Source: Lachnospiraceae bacterium UBA7076
GTDB taxonomy: Bacteria; Bacillota; Clostridia; Lachnospirales; Lachnospiraceae
DNA: 49,701 nucleotides
Assembly: GCA_002493625.1 (NCBI GenBank)
Contig: DKZK01000035.1
Coordinates: forward strand, 56,906 to 106,606
Direction of reading: 5' to 3'
In this document: one piece after another, positions 41,585 to 49,694 of the stretch
Layout of the letters: each line of letters begins with the position of its first letter
How positions within the stretch are numbered: the stretch's first letter is position 1
The notes under the pieces: model-generated
What the model saw: the letters and a program-made list of their open reading frames with translations, nothing else
What the model was told of the DNA's origin: nothing
The model's database searches: none
Program-made: the position numbers and the translations under genes

Positions 41585-41836
41585 GGGAACTGCCGCTTTA
41601 AATGTATTTACGGTATAATATAAAAAAATACGCTTTCACTCGTTTTATGTCCTGAGGTGTCTTATGTCCTAAGGTACCTGCGTAGCAGATGGATTCCTTA
41701 GGACACTGAAGCAGACGGAGCCCTGAGGACAATGACGTAACGGTACTAAGGTGCCCAAATACGCCACCTAAGTACCGACGTCTTCAAACGATTTTTTTAT
41801 ATTATACCGTAAAATATTCTTAAAGCGACAGATCCC
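41585..41836. repeat. Composite palindromic element with three inner hairpins
   Basis: Outer arms of about 45 bases, 41585-41629 and 41791-41836, pair with few mismatches; the ends read GGGAACTGCCGCTTTAA and TTAAAGCGACAGATCCC. Inside, GTCCTGAGG (41649-41657) faces CCTGAGGAC (41722-41730); within that GTCCTAAGG (41666-41674) pairs with CCTTAGGAC (41696-41704) and encloses CTGC-GTA-GCAG; then GGTACTAAGGTG (41742-41753) faces CACCTAAGTACC (41765-41776). It fills the 297-base gap between aroA and cotJC. There is no transposase. Confidence 0.85.
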
Positions 41837-41872
41837 TTGTTGTTTGTTTAATAGAAAATTTCGTAATCCTTT

Positions 41873-42490
41873 TTATAAGGTCTGTTTATACATGTTCTTA
41901 TCAAATTCTGCATTGAAAAAATACAGATTTTTGTTGTCCATCTTTTCTTTCGTCATTTCAAGCGCTTCACCGAATCTCTGAAAATGCACGATTTCTCTTG
42001 CACGGAGGAATTTAAGGGGCGCTTTTACGTCAGGGTCGTCAATCACGCGAAGAAGGTTGTCATATACGGTACGCGCTTTCTGCTCCGCAGCAAGATCCTC
42101 AAAAAGGTCTGCCATTGCGTCGCCCTTTGACTGAAATTCCAGCGCCGTAAAAGGCACGCCGGCAGCAGCCTGCGGCCAGAGCCCTGTGGTATGGTCGATA
42201 TAGTAGGCGTCAAAGCCTGCGGTTTTAGCCTGCTCAGGAGTAAGGTTTTTCGTAAGCTGGTAAACCATGGCACATATAATTTCCATATGGTTTATTTCCT
42301 CCGTTCCGATGTCGGTAAGCAGACCGCCTACTTTTTTGACAGGCATGGAATACCGCTGCGCCAGATAACGCATGGAGGCCGATAATTCACCGTCGGGACC
42401 GCCGTACTGGCTTATGATAAGCTGCGCCGTTTTTGGACACGTATTTTTTATTTTAACAGGAAACTGTAATCTTTTTTCGTAGCTCCACAT
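41873..42490 (-). CDS. cotJC: Manganese-catalase-like spore coat protein CotJC
   Basis: 205 aa. Helical protein with the Mn-catalase signature: IGTEEINHMEIICAMVYQLT, DLAAEQKARTVYDNLL, and LRAREIVHFQRFGEALE give the Glu/His metal ligands. In Bacillus, CotJC is a spore-coat protein with catalase-like fold; here it may detoxify peroxide or help form the coat. GGAGGT precedes the ATG. Its start overlaps by one base the stop of the fused cotJA-cotJB gene, so the two are coupled. Confidence 0.93.
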   Translation of the reverse strand: MWSYEKRLQFPVKIKNTCPKTAQLIISQYGGPDGELSASMRYLAQRYSMPVKKVGGLLTDIGTEEINHMEIICAMVYQLTKNLTPEQAKTAGFDAYYIDHTTGLWPQAAAGVPFTALEFQSKGDAMADLFEDLAAEQKARTVYDNLLRVIDDPDVKAPLKFLRAREIVHFQRFGEALEMTKEKMDNKNLYFFNAEFDKNMYKQTL

Positions 42491-42954
42491 TATATGTTAC
42501 CTCCTTCCCAAGGCATGGGGCCTTCGCCCCAGTCATAGCAGCAGCTGTCAGGCTTTCCCGTAATCATGGAAATCTGCGTGAGAGGATAAAACTTGCCTGC
42601 AAATTCTGCAAGCAAATCAAGACGCTTATTTAAAAGCTCCTTAAAAAGTGTAAGACCCTCCTTGCAGTCGGGATGGGTATCCAGATAAAGCGTAAGGTCA
42701 TTTATTGCAAAGCTTATCGTTGACAGCTCTATCATCTTTGCTTCTCTGTCCGCCTCAGCAGGTGTGCCGGAAAGAGCGGTGGTTTTTAAATTGCTCTCAC
42801 CCTTGTCAGCCTTGAAAAACGGCATGTTAAGGCAAGGGAAAATTGTGCCCTCCATAAGCGCCGTTTCAAAATCATAAGGTTCGCACCATTCCTGCTTCGG
42901 CACTGTTGCCATGGCAAGACTTTCGGGGCAGGAGCAGCATTTATCGTTGTTCAT
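42490..42954 (-). CDS. cotJAB: Fused CotJA-CotJB spore-coat-associated protein
   Basis: 154 aa. Residues 12-48 match CotJA (YDFETALMEGTIFPCLNMPF) and residues 75-153 match CotJB (ISFAINDLTLYLDTHPDCKE and CCYDWGEGPMPWEGG). In most genomes these are two genes (cotJA, cotJB); here they form one open frame with a short linker KADKGESNLKTTALSG. The conserved Cys-rich start (NNDKCCSCPE) may bind metal. It is coupled to cotJC. The 64-base upstream stretch has TTTCAATCG repeats and GAAAGGAGA as ribosome binding site; a sporulation sigma promoter was not recognised. Confidence 0.85.
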   Translation of the reverse strand: MNNDKCCSCPESLAMATVPKQEWCEPYDFETALMEGTIFPCLNMPFFKADKGESNLKTTALSGTPAEADREAKMIELSTISFAINDLTLYLDTHPDCKEGLTLFKELLNKRLDLLAEFAGKFYPLTQISMITGKPDSCCYDWGEGPMPWEGGNI

Positions 42955-43242
42955 ATTAGTTCTCCTTTCGTTTCAATCGTTTCAATAATAAACAATTAAA
43001 AATTGCTGTACTTTTATTTTGCGAGAGAAGAAAAAAATATATGTGAGTAGTTTCTGGCAATATTTTTTGCTTTTTGAAGGACGCTTACAAAATGTAAATT
43101 CCGGTTACAAAACGGGAACCTCAGATTGCAATCGACCCGATTTTTTCGATTTCAATGAAAAAAATCAACAAAAATGGCAAAAAAATGTCGTTTCACTTAA
43201 AATTATATAATTTTGAAAATTAAAATGTTAAAATCATTATTT

Positions 43243-43384
43243 GTGAACAAAGCGGCTTTGCCGCGGCAGTTCGCATCCTATAAAGCAAGAAAAATGTAGA
43301 TTGTGTCAAGTTTTCTATGAAAACTTGACATGTAGCGTCAGCCCATTTGCTGAAAGCAAATTTGGAATGGGCTGATGTTCAAGG
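43243..43384 (+). repeat. Structured leader of the secreted-protein operon
   Basis: Three hairpins in a row: GTGAAC / GTTCGC enclosing GCGGC-TTT-GCCGC (43243-43273); TGTCAAGTTTTC (43304-43315) with its perfect complement (43319-43330); and TCAGCCCATT (43338-43347) with AATGGGCTGA (43366-43375), enclosing TGCT-GAA-AGCA and TTTGG. Then GTTCAAGG runs into the GGAGG ribosome binding site. Bases 42955-43242 hold no gene; TTGAAA at 43214 could be a -35. A small open frame at 43019-43210 is rejected. The 3' portion is homologous to 37507-37550. Confidence 0.75.
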
Positions 43385-43402
43385 AGAAGGAGGTTTCATT
43401 TT

Positions 43403-43825
43403 ATGATGAAAAAAATTATGATGGGGAAACAAAAAACGAAGGTGGCGGTGATTATTTGTTCCATGCTGTTCCTGTTTCTGTGTATGTACGGCATAAAGAC
43501 AAATGCGATGGATGTAATAAGTCAGACATATGAGGGCGTTACCTATACAGGAAGCATTACATATTATGGTGTATCGGGACCATCCGGATATTATGAGATG
43601 GTATTAAGAGCAAATTCTACACCTAATCAGTTGTTTGAAAGTGTAACGCTAAAGAATGGTGCAGGAAAAGATAACACTGCAATTACGGCACTTACAAGAA
43701 ATTCAAGAACAGCATCGGCACAAACACCTGTGTTTGCGGGTAATGTTTATACTATGAAGGGATATTATTATTATGTGGTTACATCAAGCACAGGAAATGA
43801 ATATACATTCAGTACATCAAGATAA
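43403..43825 (+). CDS. Small secreted protein, unknown (bacteriocin-like?)
   Basis: 140 aa. A signal peptide (basic start, hydrophobic 15-32, then cleavage perhaps after NAM or near KTNAM-DV) gives a mature part of about 105 residues. It is rich in Tyr, Ser and Thr, with TYTGSITYYGVSGPSGYYEM, ESVTLKNGAGKDNTAITALT and a Tyr run KGYYYYVV. No Cys. Position ahead of a lipoprotein and an ABC transporter recalls lactococcin-972-like loci, but similarity is too weak to name. GGAGG precedes the ATG, after the structured leader. Confidence 0.75.
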   Translation: MMKKIMMGKQKTKVAVIICSMLFLFLCMYGIKTNAMDVISQTYEGVTYTGSITYYGVSGPSGYYEMVLRANSTPNQLFESVTLKNGAGKDNTAITALTRNSRTASAQTPVFAGNVYTMKGYYYYVVTSSTGNEYTFSTSR

Positions 43826-43847
43826 CAAATTAAGAAGGATTACATTT

Positions 43848-45848
43848 ATGAAAAAATATCTGCTTGCGATATTCAGCTTGCTGTTTATATGCTCTATTAC
43901 GTCATGTGATAAAAATGCCCACGAAAAAAATATCCTTGGCGGATATGGTGATATAACGCAGGGGGCATACAATGGGGTGAGTTTTTCGTGCTTTTTTGAG
44001 GACGACACGTACATTTATTTTAGCGGCGTTAAAATAAATAAAATATCGGGAAAGGTCATGAGGCTTTGTGAGACCCCGGGATGCAGTCATAATAGCTCAG
44101 AGTGCGTTGAATTTTTGTACAAGGAAAAAATTTTTCCGGGAAAAGACAGAATTTTTTATACGGAAGGAACAACCTTATATGAATTGGATGATAAGGGAAA
44201 CAAAAGCCTGATTGCTGTCTTTGATACGGGAAGCAACGGAATATCTCTGGATAAGTCCGCCAGAATTGAAAGTGTGACGCTTGTTTCCGACAACGCTTTA
44301 TATGTTTCGTGTCAGGAGGGAAGCTGCATATATAACTTGGATACGGGCGAAAAGGTATATGCGATATCTTATATGGTATGCGGAGATGAAAAAAATGTAT
44401 ACTATTACGATGACACAAGGGGAATTATCCGGATTGATATGGAGACTATGGAAAGCAATGTAATCGCGGATACAAAATTTGTGTATCCCTGCTGCTGCAT
44501 GGATGGCGTTTTGTATTGCAATACAGATGCAGGTGCTGCGTACAGCATTGATGAGGATAACAATATAGAGGTTTTTCTGGCGGAGAGGAATAAACGGTTT
44601 ATTCTGTTGGGTAAGATAAGGGAAAAGCTGTATTATATGTATACGGATTGGAACGCCCTTACGGAGCAATATTCCTTTTGTGATTTGTATTCCTGTAATG
44701 CCGATGGGGAGGGAAAGAAAAAACTAAGTGAAGCCTCTCTGAAGCCGGATATGCAGGCGTTTGTAAGCGATAAGGCATTATATCTGTTTGAAACGGGAAA
44801 GTTTGAGGAGGGGAAGTCTGTTTATCAGTACAATACGGATAATAACGAATGGAATACATATGCTCTTGGAGGCAATGCCGGGGGCTATATAAGTGTACAG
44901 ACAACGCAGGAAAATGAAGCGACTGATGATATAAACCATGAGGAGCTTCCGCCTGAACAAAAAAGCTTTTCCATGGCAACAGGCTTTTATTCTTATAGCA
45001 TAGATGAGCTTACGGGAAATGAAATACTGGTTCAGCAGAACAATGTGCCTTTCAGGGCGGATGGCAGCAGACAGAAAACAATATATCAATATTACGTGGA
45101 GTTGGAGGGTTATCCCGAGGAGGGCAAAATATATATTTTTGTTTTGTGCGACGGTATTTTTCAGCCTGTTTCCGTAAACGGAAACGAGGAAAGGCTTATC
45201 AACTTTGTTACGTATAAAAACAAAGAAGAAATGCGTGCAGAAATCGAGTTTGCAATCGGTAATTCCTCCTATGGCAATGAGATAATAATCGGAACATATT
45301 TTGCGGATTCTGTAATGGCAGATGATTTGGAGGAGCTTTATAATCATCATGAAACGGCAAACGCAAGTAAATTTATGTATAAATCGGAGGAGGGATATGA
45401 GCCGGAGGAAAAGAAAAAAACGGAAGTTGAAGGAAACTCCGTTTTCCTGGATATTTTCGCATGGGAAGATGGTGACACTGAGGAAATCGTTAATAGCTGG
45501 AAGACCAATGACTTTGCTGCAATTTCAGACCGTATTCCGATAGGCAGGCAGGAGGAACGTTGGAGTATTGTATTTGATGAAAATACGCCGTGCTATGGTG
45601 TGTTTGGCGGTGACAGGGGAAGATATGACATATATCTGCTTGTTGATGATGAGCCCGCTCCCTTTTACGGAGGAGAATACTGTCTGACCTGTAATATTAT
45701 TTCGGAAAATGACGCAGCTGTATTTGAGATGGATATAAATGACATTGTGGATGATAATGAGAAGCATATAGCCAAATTTTTGGTCTACGATTATCAAACG
45801 GGAATGCTGAAGCTTCAGACTGCACAGATAATTCAAAAAAAGGAATGA
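43848..45848 (+). CDS. Large surface lipoprotein with CETPGCSH motif
   Basis: 666 aa, function unknown. Lipobox ITSC (Cys near residue 20) after a short signal. The segment KISGKVMRLCETPGCSHNSS contains a paired-Cys motif (CETPGC..H..S.EC) that I associate with many Lachnospiraceae lipoproteins of unknown function. The next 300 residues look like a beta-propeller of short repeats ending in YY or F; the C-terminal third has acidic stretches. It follows the small secreted protein by 22 bases and overlaps the permease start, so it is part of the same operon. It may bind the secreted product or substrate. Confidence 0.8.
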   Translation: MKKYLLAIFSLLFICSITSCDKNAHEKNILGGYGDITQGAYNGVSFSCFFEDDTYIYFSGVKINKISGKVMRLCETPGCSHNSSECVEFLYKEKIFPGKDRIFYTEGTTLYELDDKGNKSLIAVFDTGSNGISLDKSARIESVTLVSDNALYVSCQEGSCIYNLDTGEKVYAISYMVCGDEKNVYYYDDTRGIIRIDMETMESNVIADTKFVYPCCCMDGVLYCNTDAGAAYSIDEDNNIEVFLAERNKRFILLGKIREKLYYMYTDWNALTEQYSFCDLYSCNADGEGKKKLSEASLKPDMQAFVSDKALYLFETGKFEEGKSVYQYNTDNNEWNTYALGGNAGGYISVQTTQENEATDDINHEELPPEQKSFSMATGFYSYSIDELTGNEILVQQNNVPFRADGSRQKTIYQYYVELEGYPEEGKIYIFVLCDGIFQPVSVNGNEERLINFVTYKNKEEMRAEIEFAIGNSSYGNEIIIGTYFADSVMADDLEELYNHHETANASKFMYKSEEGYEPEEKKKTEVEGNSVFLDIFAWEDGDTEEIVNSWKTNDFAAISDRIPIGRQEERWSIVFDENTPCYGVFGGDRGRYDIYLLVDDEPAPFYGGEYCLTCNIISENDAAVFEMDINDIVDDNEKHIAKFLVYDYQTGMLKLQTAQIIQKKE

Positions 45849-47197
45849 TGATATTGTTTTTTTTAGAGATAAAAAAATTTTTTAGAACAAGGGGAGCCGG
45901 CATATCCATTGCCGTCGTTATGCTGTGCATGCTTCTTAATTCCGTAAATAATGCGGGAATGTTGAATAAGTATAAAAAGTGGATTAAGCCTGCTGGCGGT
46001 GAGGATACGACAAAATATGAAAATGAATTGCTGGACGCTCATGCCGGAATTGTATATTCCGAAGAAAAATATAAGGAGATGCGTCTGGTATCGGAAAGCC
46101 TTTATGAGGGTACGGACAGCGAGGGCGAGGAGCCGGGATGCTTCGGACCTGCAAAAAAATATGATAAATGGATTTATGAGACGCTTCTTTCCACAATGGC
46201 GTATCTGGGAGAATTTAAGGAAAGCTTAAGCGATGTAATTTATAATGCGGAGCAGGTAAAGGAAAACAATAAATATCTTGGCGAATACAGCGACCCATAT
46301 AAGGAAAAGGAAGCGGACGCTGTAATTTCCGCCTATACCCGCATACGGGAAAATACAGAGCTTAAGCTGGTAAATACCAGAGGGGCGTTTTGGTATTGCC
46401 GGAGTGAGTCAGAGGGAATAAACCCGTTTAATTATCAGCTTCTGATTATATTTTTATGCTGTATAATTTCGATTTATTTTACAAGCGAATATGAGGGCGG
46501 CATGCATCAGCTGACATATGCGTCATGCAAAGGAAGATTACACTTCTTTTTGTTGAAAAACAGAATCGTTTTTACGGCGACCCTGTTTTTTACGCTGCTA
46601 AGCTGCATAATCGACGCCGGTATAATGGAATGGAGGTTTGGCGGATTTCTTGATGCGCTGAGTCAGCCTGTTCAGTTGGTGTATTTTTTCCCGAACGGCG
46701 CCACCGCACAGCTTTGCCCCTTTGCCATTACCTTTGGACAGTATGTGCTTCTGGCATTTCTTATGAAATTCACGGCGCTTTATTTTGTGGCGAATGTAAG
46801 CGTATTTATGTCTGTATGGCTTAGAAATGCCATGGCGTCAATCGTTGCGGCTGTATCGGCATGCATTGGACTGCTGCAATTTACAATATATACGGCACAA
46901 ATGGATTTAGCCTTGTATGAACAAAAATCAATTTTTTTAAATCAGATATTTATCCGGCTGAAAACGTATTCCCCTATATCACTGCTGTGGAATCTGGAAT
47001 ACATAAGCTCGTATGATGCCATAAATTTGTTTGGCGCGCCCGTGCACAGACTTTATTTTTTGCTTGCATTTGCGTGGCTGTTAAATATTGTTATTATCAT
47101 TATAAATTCATGTCTGTATTGCAAAAGGGGGTGCCTGAATGAAACTGGAATTGCGAAATATATCAAAAAAATATGGAAAAACGGAAGCCTTGCATGA
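45845..47197 (+). CDS. ABC-2-type permease, first subunit
   Basis: 450 aa. A first membrane segment (about 15-30) is followed by a ~150-residue external region with acidic and aromatic residues, then five further membrane segments in the C-terminal half, beginning at FNYQLLIIFLCCIISIYFTSE. This layout matches ABC-2 or FtsX/YxeM-like export permeases. The start ATG 45845 overlaps the lipoprotein stop (ATGA). Its 3' end overlaps the ATPase gene by 59 bases, so translation is coupled. It contains no peptidase domain. Confidence 0.8.
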   Translation: MMILFFLEIKKFFRTRGAGISIAVVMLCMLLNSVNNAGMLNKYKKWIKPAGGEDTTKYENELLDAHAGIVYSEEKYKEMRLVSESLYEGTDSEGEEPGCFGPAKKYDKWIYETLLSTMAYLGEFKESLSDVIYNAEQVKENNKYLGEYSDPYKEKEADAVISAYTRIRENTELKLVNTRGAFWYCRSESEGINPFNYQLLIIFLCCIISIYFTSEYEGGMHQLTYASCKGRLHFFLLKNRIVFTATLFFTLLSCIIDAGIMEWRFGGFLDALSQPVQLVYFFPNGATAQLCPFAITFGQYVLLAFLMKFTALYFVANVSVFMSVWLRNAMASIVAAVSACIGLLQFTIYTAQMDLALYEQKSIFLNQIFIRLKTYSPISLLWNLEYISSYDAINLFGAPVHRLYFLLAFAWLLNIVIIIINSCLYCKRGCLNETGIAKYIKKIWKNGSLA

Positions 47198-48002
47198 GTA
47201 CAGTGCTGTTTTTGAAAATGGTATTTATGGCTTGCTTGGACCGAACGGTGCGGGAAAAACAACGCTTATGAATATCGTTGCAACGCTTATGAAGCCAAGC
47301 GGCGGCGAGGTTTTGTTTGATGGCAAAAGTATATATAAAATGGGGAAGGAGTACAGAAGAATATTAGGATATCTTCCGCAGTATCCGGGGTTGTACCCGT
47401 TTTATACGGGCAGGGAGCTTCTTTCCTATTTTGCAAAATTAAAGGACGTGGATGCCTCGGCGGAGCGGATAAACGAGCTCCTTGGACTTGTTCATCTGCT
47501 GGATGCGGCAGACAAGAAGGTCGGGGGATATTCGGGAGGAATGAAAAAGCGTATGGCAATTGCCGTGGCGCTGCTGAATAATCCTAAGCTGATTGTTATG
47601 GATGAACCGACGGCGGGACTTGACCCGAAAGAACGCATACGTTTCAGAAGCATTGTAAGCAAAATAAAATATGAAAGCATAATCATTATATCCACACATA
47701 TTGTTTCTGATGTGGAGCATATTGCGGATAATATTGTGCTGATGGACAAGGGCAGACTGCTTGAGCAGGATAAATGCCACAGGCTTATTGAGAAAAAGAA
47801 GGATTGTGTATGGTTCATGGACGTTAAAAATGAGGATGTGCTTGAATATACGGAAAAATATAAGGTTGTCAATACGATAAATATAGACAGGGACCATGTC
47901 AGGGTAAGAATCATAGGGGATGAAAAGCCGGAGGAAGAAGCACAGTCCGTTTATCCGACACTGGAGGACGTTTACATGTATTATTTTGGGAGTGATGATT
48001 AA
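47139..48002 (+). CDS. ABC transporter ATP-binding protein
   Basis: 287 aa. Walker A GPNGAGKTT at 36-44, Q-loop LPQYPGLYP, signature YSGGMKKRMA (Tyr in place of the usual Leu), Walker B LIVMDEPTAGLDP, and switch His in IISTHIVSD. It has the ABC-2 exporter type, ending with a C-terminal extension (about 210-287) typical of export ATPases. It overlaps the preceding permease and abuts the next, whose GTG start follows the stop directly. Drives export or membrane extraction with the two permeases. Confidence 0.93.
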   Translation: MKLELRNISKKYGKTEALHEYSAVFENGIYGLLGPNGAGKTTLMNIVATLMKPSGGEVLFDGKSIYKMGKEYRRILGYLPQYPGLYPFYTGRELLSYFAKLKDVDASAERINELLGLVHLLDAADKKVGGYSGGMKKRMAIAVALLNNPKLIVMDEPTAGLDPKERIRFRSIVSKIKYESIIIISTHIVSDVEHIADNIVLMDKGRLLEQDKCHRLIEKKKDCVWFMDVKNEDVLEYTEKYKVVNTINIDRDHVRVRIIGDEKPEEEAQSVYPTLEDVYMYYFGSDD

Positions 48003-49013
48003 GTGTTTAAATATGAATTTAAAAAATATATGGGTGTGCTTTTTACTTTAGTGGGCATATTTGGAATTGTATATTTTCTCATATTGACGTTTCATCATTC
48101 TGAAATTGAAGCTAACGTGCGGGATTTTTATAATGAATACATGAATATTCTGGCGGGACCGCTAAATGAGGAAAAAGAGAAATACATATCGGAGGAATAT
48201 CAGCGCGTAAATCGTGTCATTGAACAGGCTAATGCTAACGTAGAAGCATGGAGAGATTACGAAAAACTGGATTATGCCTTCCGGCATGAAACGGCATGGA
48301 GCATGATATATGACAGGTATCTGAACATGGTTTCCATGGAAAACGCCGGCGACCGTATTTTTTATGATGATCTTGAGATGCAGGATTTTTTTAAAAACAG
48401 CAGGGTGAATTATCCGGGGATATTTCTTCTGGCTGTCATTGCGCTTTATTCCGTGACAGTGGATTTTCATGAAAAAAGGCATGCTGTTATAAAATCCTCA
48501 TACAGGGGTAACACCGAATATATATTTACAAAGCAAAATGTGCTTGTGTGCATTGCCGTATTTGCTTCTGTTATATTTTTGTCGATAGAATATCTGTATA
48601 TCGGCATTTCGGGGAATTTGCATGTTCTGTCCTTTCCGATAAAAAGCATGACTGATTTCTCACAATTGAAGTGGAGCATATCCGTGGGAGAGTACATTAT
48701 CCTGAGGGGAGCGGTTAATATTTTATGGAATGTTGTAACGATGCTTGTGATATGCCTGATTGGAATGCTTATAAAAAGACTTCAGACAGGCGTGTTTATC
48801 AGTCTTTTTACAATAATAGTTCCCCTTGCCTTAAAGGAAATGGTAAATTCAAAGCTTTTTGCGTGGATATACAGTGTGAATCTGGATAAGGATTTCATGC
48901 TGTGCAGGCTTGATATGGTCACGGTTCCAAACGCAGTATTATTAGCTTTTGTCCTTTATGTGATTAATATTTGTCTGTGGAAAAGCACATATATATGTAA
49001 TTTAAAAGAATGA
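48003..49013 (+). CDS. ABC-2-type permease, second subunit
   Basis: 336 aa. One N-terminal membrane segment (about 10-28), an external helical region (30-135), and five more membrane segments including YPGIFLLAVIALYSVTVDFHE, a conserved cytosolic HEKRHAVIKSSYRGN segment, and the final VLLAFVLYVINICLW. This is the same architecture as the permease at 45845, so the transporter is probably a heterodimer. GTG start at 48003 directly follows the ATPase stop. Confidence 0.85.
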   Translation: MFKYEFKKYMGVLFTLVGIFGIVYFLILTFHHSEIEANVRDFYNEYMNILAGPLNEEKEKYISEEYQRVNRVIEQANANVEAWRDYEKLDYAFRHETAWSMIYDRYLNMVSMENAGDRIFYDDLEMQDFFKNSRVNYPGIFLLAVIALYSVTVDFHEKRHAVIKSSYRGNTEYIFTKQNVLVCIAVFASVIFLSIEYLYIGISGNLHVLSFPIKSMTDFSQLKWSISVGEYIILRGAVNILWNVVTMLVICLIGMLIKRLQTGVFISLFTIIVPLALKEMVNSKLFAWIYSVNLDKDFMLCRLDMVTVPNAVLLAFVLYVINICLWKSTYICNLKE

Positions 49014-49055
49014 CCATTTCTGCTTTTGTAAACGCCTGTAGGTTGTAAAAAATAA

Positions 49056-49126
49056 GGAACTGCCGCGCTAAGGTTATTTAAGGATAATAACAAAAAATAT
49101 CTTAAATATTCTTAATGCGGAAGCTC
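49056..49126. repeat. Palindromic element of the GG-CTG-CGC type after the ABC operon
   Basis: GGAACTGCCGCGCTAAGG (49056-49073) and TTCTTAATGCGGAAGCTCC (49108-49126) pair imperfectly, with TTATTTAAGGAT / ATCTTAAATA within. The ends and core resemble the outer arms of 41585-41836 (GGAACTGCCGC). It lies 42 bases after the last ABC gene and may act as its terminator. Confidence 0.65.
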
Positions 49127-49137
49127 CTCATGTTTTG

Positions 49138-49178
49138 ATATTTTATTTTCCGCTGCTTGATGCGGGGTCTTTGACTTA
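49138..49178. repeat. Second copy of the GCGGGGTCTTTGACTTA element
   Basis: ATTTTATTTTCCGC then a short loop and GCGGGGTCTTTGACTTA. CCGC (49150-49153) pairs with GCGG (49162-49165). The last 17 bases match 15133-15149 exactly. This copy lacks the AGACC of the other loop. It lies between two genes that meet head-to-head at their stops, so it could be a terminator for the minus-strand gene. Confidence 0.6.
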
Positions 49179-49182
49179 AGCT

Positions 49183-49503
49183 TTATGACTGCGCTTCATC
49201 AGCCTCGGCAGTGTCACTGCCTGTCTCGGAAGCAGTCTCGCCATCCTGCTCTAATGTAACATAATCTCTTTCGCCCGGCTCGGAGTCCTCAAAGAAGATT
49301 TCATCCTCGTCAACGATGTCCTCCTCGTTTGTCTTTGGGAATTTTTCCTTTATCGCAGTTGTGACCTTTTTGAGCTTTTCATCCATATTGTGTTCCTTAT
49401 AAACCTTAGATTCCTTAATCTGATCCTTGAATGCGTAGCAGATTCCGCCCACTGCTGCGGCAGCTACAGTAAATTTTACAAGTCCCTTTACTAATTTTCC
49501 CAT
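49183..49503 (-). CDS. Small membrane-anchored acidic protein
   Basis: 106 aa, not recognised. Hydrophobic N-terminal segment (about 9-26: VKFTVAAAAVGGICYAFK), then a charged helix (KESKVYKEHNMDEKLKKVTT) and an acidic tail of over 40 residues rich in Glu, Asp and Ala. The shape recalls YtxH-like membrane-tethered proteins, but the motif is not diagnostic. The ribosome binding site is AAAGGAGA upstream. No other neighbour in its operon is visible in the window. Confidence 0.7.
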   Translation of the reverse strand: MGKLVKGLVKFTVAAAAVGGICYAFKDQIKESKVYKEHNMDEKLKKVTTAIKEKFPKTNEEDIVDEDEIFFEDSEPGERDYVTLEQDGETASETGSDTAEADEAQS

Positions 49504-49591
49504 GTCTAAATCTCCTTTTTCATATATATTTTACGCAAGTAAACTAAGTATTATTCTAATACATAAAAATATAAAAATCAAGACGCATACG

Positions 49592-49694
49592 TTGTTGAAA
49601 CATATTTTTTGTGGTATAATGAACGCATAAACGCGAACGCAGGTCCGTAGAACATTCCATGGCTGCCTGCAGCCAATGGAATGTTCTCGGACCT
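49592..49694 (+). promoter_or_regulatory. Promoter followed by a long hairpin at the window end
   Basis: TTGTTG (49592-49597) and TATAAT (49615-49620) are 17 bases apart, with an extended TG. Thirteen bases past the likely start site, AGGTCCG (49641-49647) pairs with CGGACCT (49688-49694), GAACATTCCAT with ATGGAATGTTC, and GGCTG with CAGCC around a CCTG loop. No T-run is seen in the remaining bases. A gene or RNA should follow beyond the window. Confidence 0.65.

Noticed and set aside
43019..43210. 63-aa open frame on the plus strand before the secreted-protein operon
   Set aside because: No ribosome binding site, biased composition from an AT-rich intergenic region, and no recognisable motif.
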